This document shows, piece after piece, positions 6,403 to 9,497 of a stretch of 9,497 nucleotides of DNA. The DNA comes from Deltaproteobacteria bacterium (lineage in GTDB: Bacteria; Myxococcota_A; UBA796; GCA-2862545), in assembly GCA_019307545.1 (NCBI GenBank), contig JAFDJI010000102.1, positions 1-9,497 on the forward strand. The letters run 5' to 3'. A program made the position numbers and the translations under genes. Numbering within the stretch: the stretch's first letter is position 1; the number at the start of each line of letters is the position of its first letter. The notes beneath the pieces were generated by a model, which did no database searches, had not been told where the DNA came from, and was given only the letters and a program-made list of their open reading frames with translations.

Positions 6403-7037
6403 GCCTCCGCATCAAGATCTGCGGCCTGTCTACTCCCGAGACGGTGGAGGCGGCCGTGCGTGCGGGCGCCACCGCGGTGGGTTTGGTGTTCGCCCCCGGT
6501 TCGCCGCGCCACATCGAGGTCGGGCTCGCCACCACATTGCTCGACGCGGTCCCACCGGGTGTACAGCGCATCGCGGTGTTCCGGCATCCCACCCCCGCCC
6601 AGGTCGACGCCATCCGTCACCTCCCGCTGGACGGCCTGCAGGCCGACGCGGAATGGGGCGGCGCGGGTGTCCCCCGGGGGTGGTACTTCCTCCCCGCGTA
6701 CCGCAACATCCCGGGCCTCGTGGCACGGTTGGCGGAGGTTGCGTGGTCGGCGGACGGAGAGGGTCTCGAAGGGGCGTTCTTGCTCGATGGCCCGCGCGGC
6801 GGTGGCGCAGGGGTGGTCGGCGACCCACAGCGTGCCGCTCGGGCCGCACGCATGGGGCGGATGGTCCTCGCGGGGGGACTGACCCCGGTCAACGTGGCGG
6901 ATGCCATCCGCGCCGTCCGCCCCTTCGGGGTGGACGTGAGCAGTGGGGTGGAGGTTGCCTCGGGCATCAAGGACCCCGCGCTGATCGAGGCATTCGTATC
7001 CGCAGCCCGCGAGGCGGCTGCACAGCTGGGAGATTGA
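6399..7037 (+). CDS. trpF: Phosphoribosylanthranilate isomerase (divergent)
   Basis: This TIM-barrel isomerase (212 residues) converts N-(5-phosphoribosyl)anthranilate to CdRP. The general base Cys8 sits in IKICGLS and the general acid Asp130 in FLLDG, matching the two catalytic residues of the family. GLVFAPGSPRHI (28-39), LAGGLTPVNV (157-166) and DVSSGVE (179-185) plus GIKDP (189-193) support the assignment. Two motifs deviate: the usual QLHG is QADA (81-84), and the loop after the acid, usually GGTGxxFDW, reads GGGAGVVGD (134-142). Position between trpC and trpB makes another function unlikely. The start overlaps the trpC stop (ATGA), and the stop is 1 nt before trpB. Confidence 0.92.
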   Translation: MSLRIKICGLSTPETVEAAVRAGATAVGLVFAPGSPRHIEVGLATTLLDAVPPGVQRIAVFRHPTPAQVDAIRHLPLDGLQADAEWGGAGVPRGWYFLPAYRNIPGLVARLAEVAWSADGEGLEGAFLLDGPRGGGAGVVGDPQRAARAARMGRMVLAGGLTPVNVADAIRAVRPFGVDVSSGVEVASGIKDPALIEAFVSAAREAAAQLGD

Positions 7038-7038
7038 G

Positions 7039-8250
7039 ATGGCGGATGATCTGCAGGGCCTGATCGACGGCGCCTGGCCCGACGAGCGCGGTCGGTTCGG
7101 CGAGTTCGGGGGCCGGTTCGTCCCCGAGACCCTGATGGGCGCGTTGCAGCGCCTCGAGCACCACGCCCGCACCGCCTTGGTGGACGACGCGTTCCGCGCG
7201 CTGCTCGGGCGGGAGCTATCCGAATGGATCGGGCGCCCCACGCCGCTCACCCCAGCGGCGCGCCTCGGAGAGGTGTGGGGGGCCGAGGTGTGGCTCAAGC
7301 GCGAGGATTTGGCACACACCGGTGCCCACAAGATCAACAACGCCATTGGCCAGGCGCTCCTGGCCAAGCGCATGGGCGCGCGTCGGGTGGTCGCCGAGAC
7401 CGGGGCCGGGCAGCACGGCGTGGCCGCGGCGGCGGCCTGTGCGCGGCTCGGCCTCCCCTGCACCGTGTACATGGGGGCGGTCGATGTGGAGCGCCAGGCG
7501 CCGAACGTGCAGCGCATGGACCTCATGGGGGCGAAGGTGGTGCCGGTGCACGCCGGCGACGCCACCCTGCGGGCGGCGATCGACGAGGCGCTGCGCGACT
7601 GGGTGAGTGATCCGGAGGGGACCTTCTACCTTTTGGGCTCGGCGGTGGGGCCCCACCCCTACCCATGGCTGGTGCGGGAGATGCAGTCGGTGATCGGGCG
7701 TGAGGCACGAGCCCAGATCCGAGCGCAGGCGGGTGGGCTGCCCGACGTGGCGGTGGCGTGTGTGGGCGGCGGCTCCAACGCCATCGGCCTGTTCCATCCG
7801 TTCCTTGGCGATGCCAGTGTCCGGCTGCTGGGGGTGGAGGCGGGGGGTCGGGGAAGCGGACTTGGGGAGCACGCCGCGACCGTCGCCTGGGGCACCCCCG
7901 GGGTGCTGCACGGGACCTTCAGCCTGCTCATCCAGGACGCGGACGGACAGGTGATCGAGACCCCCTCCATCTCGGCCGGCCTGGACTACCCGGGGGTCGG
8001 GCCGGAGCACGCCCTGCTTCACCGCATCGGCCGGGCTCGCTACATCACCGTGGGCGACGAGGAGGCGGTGGAGGCTCTCGGTGAATGCACCCGCCTGGAA
8101 GGCATCCTGCCCGCGCTGGAGTCTGCCCACGCCTTCGCGGGCGCGCGGCAGTGGGCCAGGGAGAACCCGGGGAAGCGGATCCTCATCGGATGCTCCGGTC
8201 GCGGCGACAAGGACCTCGGCATCCTCGCGGCGCATGGGGGTGGACGATGA
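7039..8250 (+). CDS. trpB: Tryptophan synthase beta chain
   Basis: This is the PLP-dependent beta subunit (403 residues) that condenses indole with L-serine to tryptophan in the alpha2beta2 complex. GEFGGRFVPETLM (21-33) opens the conserved region. The PLP lysine is Lys98 in HTGAHKINNAIGQ. Glu120 in AETGAGQHGVA is the catalytic glutamate. The PLP phosphate loop is GGGSNAIG (243-250), SAGLDYPGVGPEH is at 312-324, and SGRGDKD (386-392) holds the Ser contacting the PLP ring nitrogen. The motifs are of the standard TrpB1 type that pairs with TrpA. GGGAGA at 7028-7033 lies 5 nt before the ATG. The 3' end overlaps trpA by 4 nt. With eight Trp residues it is the most Trp-rich enzyme of the operon. 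Confidence 0.97.
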   Translation: MADDLQGLIDGAWPDERGRFGEFGGRFVPETLMGALQRLEHHARTALVDDAFRALLGRELSEWIGRPTPLTPAARLGEVWGAEVWLKREDLAHTGAHKINNAIGQALLAKRMGARRVVAETGAGQHGVAAAAACARLGLPCTVYMGAVDVERQAPNVQRMDLMGAKVVPVHAGDATLRAAIDEALRDWVSDPEGTFYLLGSAVGPHPYPWLVREMQSVIGREARAQIRAQAGGLPDVAVACVGGGSNAIGLFHPFLGDASVRLLGVEAGGRGSGLGEHAATVAWGTPGVLHGTFSLLIQDADGQVIETPSISAGLDYPGVGPEHALLHRIGRARYITVGDEEAVEALGECTRLEGILPALESAHAFAGARQWARENPGKRILIGCSGRGDKDLGILAAHGGGR

Positions 8251-9017
8251 CCGGGGCCCAGCGACTTGAGGCCTCCCTGCGCGCTCCCCGGTGGGCGGGG
8301 CGCCCGGCGCTCATGCCCTACCTGACTGCCGGCTACCCCGACCGGTCTGGCTTCTCGGCCCTGCTGCGTCGGGTGGCTGCGGTGGCGGATGCGGTGGAGA
8401 TCGGGGTGCCCTTCAGCGATCCGATGGCCGATGGGGTGAGCATCCAGGCGTCGAGCCGCACGGCCCTGGAGAACGGGGTCACCTTGCGGTGGATCGTGGC
8501 GACCCTGGCCAAGATGGATCCGCGTCCGGACGCCCCCCTGCTGCTGATGAGCTACCTCAACCCTCTGCTCGCCTATGGCGTGCCGGGGTTGATGCGCGAC
8601 GCCGCCGCGGCTGGGGTGTGCGGGCTCATCATCCCCGATCTCCCCTGGGAGGAGTGCGGGGCGGTGAGAGAGGAGGCGCAGGAGGTCGGGCTGGCTCTGG
8701 TCCAGTTGGTCACCCCGATCACGCCTCCGGACCGACTGGCGACCCTGACCGCGGGCAGTCGCGGGTTCGTGTACGCCGTGACCATGACCGGGGTCACTGG
8801 TGGCGAGGTCCTGCCCGCGGCGCTGCGCGACTACCTGGACCGGATTCGCGTCGCGTCCCCGGTGCCGGTGTGTGCCGGCTTCGGGATCCGAAGTCCGGAG
8901 CAGGTGGAGGGCCTCACCGGGCTCGCGGACGGCGTGATCGTGGGCTCCGCGCTCATCGACGTGCTGGCCCGGGGGGAAGACCCAATCGCGTTCCTGAAGG
9001 CATTGGTGGGGGCGTGA
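8247..9017 (+). CDS. trpA: Tryptophan synthase alpha chain
   Basis: This is the alpha subunit (256 residues) that cleaves indole-3-glycerol phosphate to indole and glyceraldehyde-3-phosphate and passes indole to TrpB. Catalytic Glu51 (VEIGVPFSDP) and Asp62 (MADGVSIQ) are present; the usual Pro of ADGP is Val here. LMPYLTAGYP (22-31), IIPDLPWEE (128-136), TGVTGGE (181-187), the phosphate-binding GFGIRSPEQV (211-220) and VIVGSALI (230-237) follow in family order. The ATG at 8247 overlaps the trpB stop (ATGA) and has GGGGGTGG (8236-8243) just upstream. The same frame stays open upstream inside trpB, but family similarity begins after this ATG. It is the last gene of the operon, 3 nt from the stop of the convergent phosphoesterase gene. 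Confidence 0.96.
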   Translation: MTGAQRLEASLRAPRWAGRPALMPYLTAGYPDRSGFSALLRRVAAVADAVEIGVPFSDPMADGVSIQASSRTALENGVTLRWIVATLAKMDPRPDAPLLLMSYLNPLLAYGVPGLMRDAAAAGVCGLIIPDLPWEECGAVREEAQEVGLALVQLVTPITPPDRLATLTAGSRGFVYAVTMTGVTGGEVLPAALRDYLDRIRVASPVPVCAGFGIRSPEQVEGLTGLADGVIVGSALIDVLARGEDPIAFLKALVGA

Positions 9018-9020
9018 TCG

Positions 9021-9497
9021 TCAGCCGGTTCCCTGGCGGCACCATCGCTGGACCTCGCCGGTCTGCAGGTCCTCGTGCCACGCTTCGTCCACGCCGTCCT
9101 CTCGGCGGATGAACCCCACCTGGGCCTTGCCGAAGGGGTGGCCCAGACCGCCGACGTTCATGCACAGGCAGTGCCCGAGCTGTATCGCGCCCGGAGACTC
9201 GTGGATGTGGCCGCACACCAAGAACCCCACCTGGCGCTCGGCCCGCTCCCGGATGGCCACGCTGCCGGCGTGCTCCTGCCGAAAGGGGATGTAGTCTAGG
9301 GGGGTGTCGTGGGGCGGGCAATGCACCAGCAGCACGTCGCATCGGGGAACGTCCCGGCGCCGGATGTCGTCCTCGTCCCACTCGTAGCTGAAACCGTGGC
9401 GATGGGGGCCGGAGCCCCCGATGCCCGCGATGGCGACCCCGCCGAGGCTGTCCAGGCCATCGTCGATGTTTCCCGACCCCTCGACTTCGGGGAGGTC
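9021..9497 (-). CDS. Calcineurin-like metallophosphoesterase, C-terminal part (5' end outside window)
   Basis: The - strand frame is open from the window edge to a TGA at 9021-9023, giving 158 visible residues; the N terminus lies beyond 9497. The visible part begins with GSGNIDDGLDSLGG, where GNID fits the GN(H/D) motif of metallophosphoesterases, then GIGGSGPHRHG, a metal-ligand His in LLVHCPP, and GHIHES (GHxH at 9201-9212), followed by MNVGG. The order of motifs III-V and the PPxxTPLD segment match small predicted cytosolic phosphoesterases of the Metallophos/Metallophos_2 type. The DxH and GDxxD motifs should lie upstream of the visible part. Substrate is unknown. A GTG at 9333-9335 gives an apparent internal start, but clear family motifs precede it, so it is not the true start. 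The gene converges on the trp operon and is probably unrelated to it in function. Confidence 0.85.
   Translation of the reverse strand, partial: DLPEVEGSGNIDDGLDSLGGVAIAGIGGSGPHRHGFSYEWDEDDIRRRDVPRCDVLLVHCPPHDTPLDYIPFRQEHAGSVAIRERAERQVGFLVCGHIHESPGAIQLGHCLCMNVGGLGHPFGKAQVGFIRREDGVDEAWHEDLQTGEVQRWCRQGTG

Larger units (their letters stand above)
2592..9017 (+). other. Complete tryptophan biosynthesis operon trpEGDCFBA
   Basis: Seven same-strand genes cover every step from chorismate to L-tryptophan. Junctions are: trpE/trpG 4-nt overlap (GTGA), trpG/trpD directly abutting (TGA then TTG), trpD/trpC 4-nt overlap (TTGA), trpC/trpF 4-nt overlap (ATGA), trpF/trpB 1-nt gap, trpB/trpA 4-nt overlap (ATGA). 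This spacing implies one transcript with coupled translation. None of the common fusions (trpEG, trpGD, trpCF, trpBA) is present. No internal promoter or terminator is apparent. Confidence 0.93.

Noticed and set aside
5940..7565. 541-codon open frame on the - strand across trpC, trpF and trpB
   Set aside because: It spans three well-identified genes, shows no domain and is Ala/Arg/Ser/Thr-rich, so it is a GC-driven shadow.
9050..9072. GGACCT / AGGTCC inverted repeat with 11-nt loop as a terminator after trpA
   Set aside because: The stem is only 6 bp, lies inside the phosphoesterase coding region and has no T-run on either strand.
9075..9299. + strand open frame of 74 codons after trpA
   Set aside because: It lies antisense to the phosphoesterase motifs (GHIH, LVHCPP) and has no motif of its own.

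Overview
The window is very GC-rich (roughly 70% by eye), densely coded and almost entirely + strand. Its first gene encodes Asp-rich 'DGIDQDCDGxD' repeats of the MopE/putative metal-binding type and ends in a Gly-Cys / hydrophobic helix / Arg-cluster tail like MYXO-CTERM. Together with a myxobacterial-style OmpA-family protein next door, this suggests a Myxococcota-like organism (former Deltaproteobacteria). That placement is an inference from two proteins, not a phylogeny.

Region 1 (2-2546) holds cell-envelope genes. The 3' end of the metal-binding repeat gene is followed after 4 nt by a complete gene for a secreted OmpA-family protein: signal peptide, predicted outer-membrane barrel, calcium-binding thrombospondin-3-like linker, two beta-sandwich-like segments and a C-terminal peptidoglycan-binding OmpA domain. 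Both products are predicted to be surface or envelope proteins rich in acidic, probably Ca2+-binding loops.

Region 2 (2592-9017) is a complete tryptophan operon in the order trpE-trpG-trpD-trpC-trpF-trpB-trpA. All seven proteins are encoded separately, with no fusions. Every junction is a 4-nt start/stop overlap, a direct abutment or a 1-nt gap, which implies translational coupling throughout. Together they take chorismate to tryptophan: TrpE/TrpG make anthranilate, TrpD adds phosphoribosyl, TrpF isomerises, TrpC closes the indole ring, and TrpA/TrpB release indole and condense it with serine. Only 45 nt separate the OmpA gene from trpE. I see no Trp-codon leader peptide, no canonical attenuator and no clear promoter there.

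Region 3 (9021-9497, - strand) is the C-terminal part of a calcineurin-like metallophosphoesterase. It converges on trpA with 3 nt between the stop codons and continues beyond the window.

I found no RNA genes, mobile elements, CRISPR arrays or previously undescribed system. The main points of interest are the near-identical repeats and sorting tail of the first gene, divergent motifs in TrpF and TrpC, the absence of tryptophan from TrpE and TrpG, and the unexplained control of the operon.
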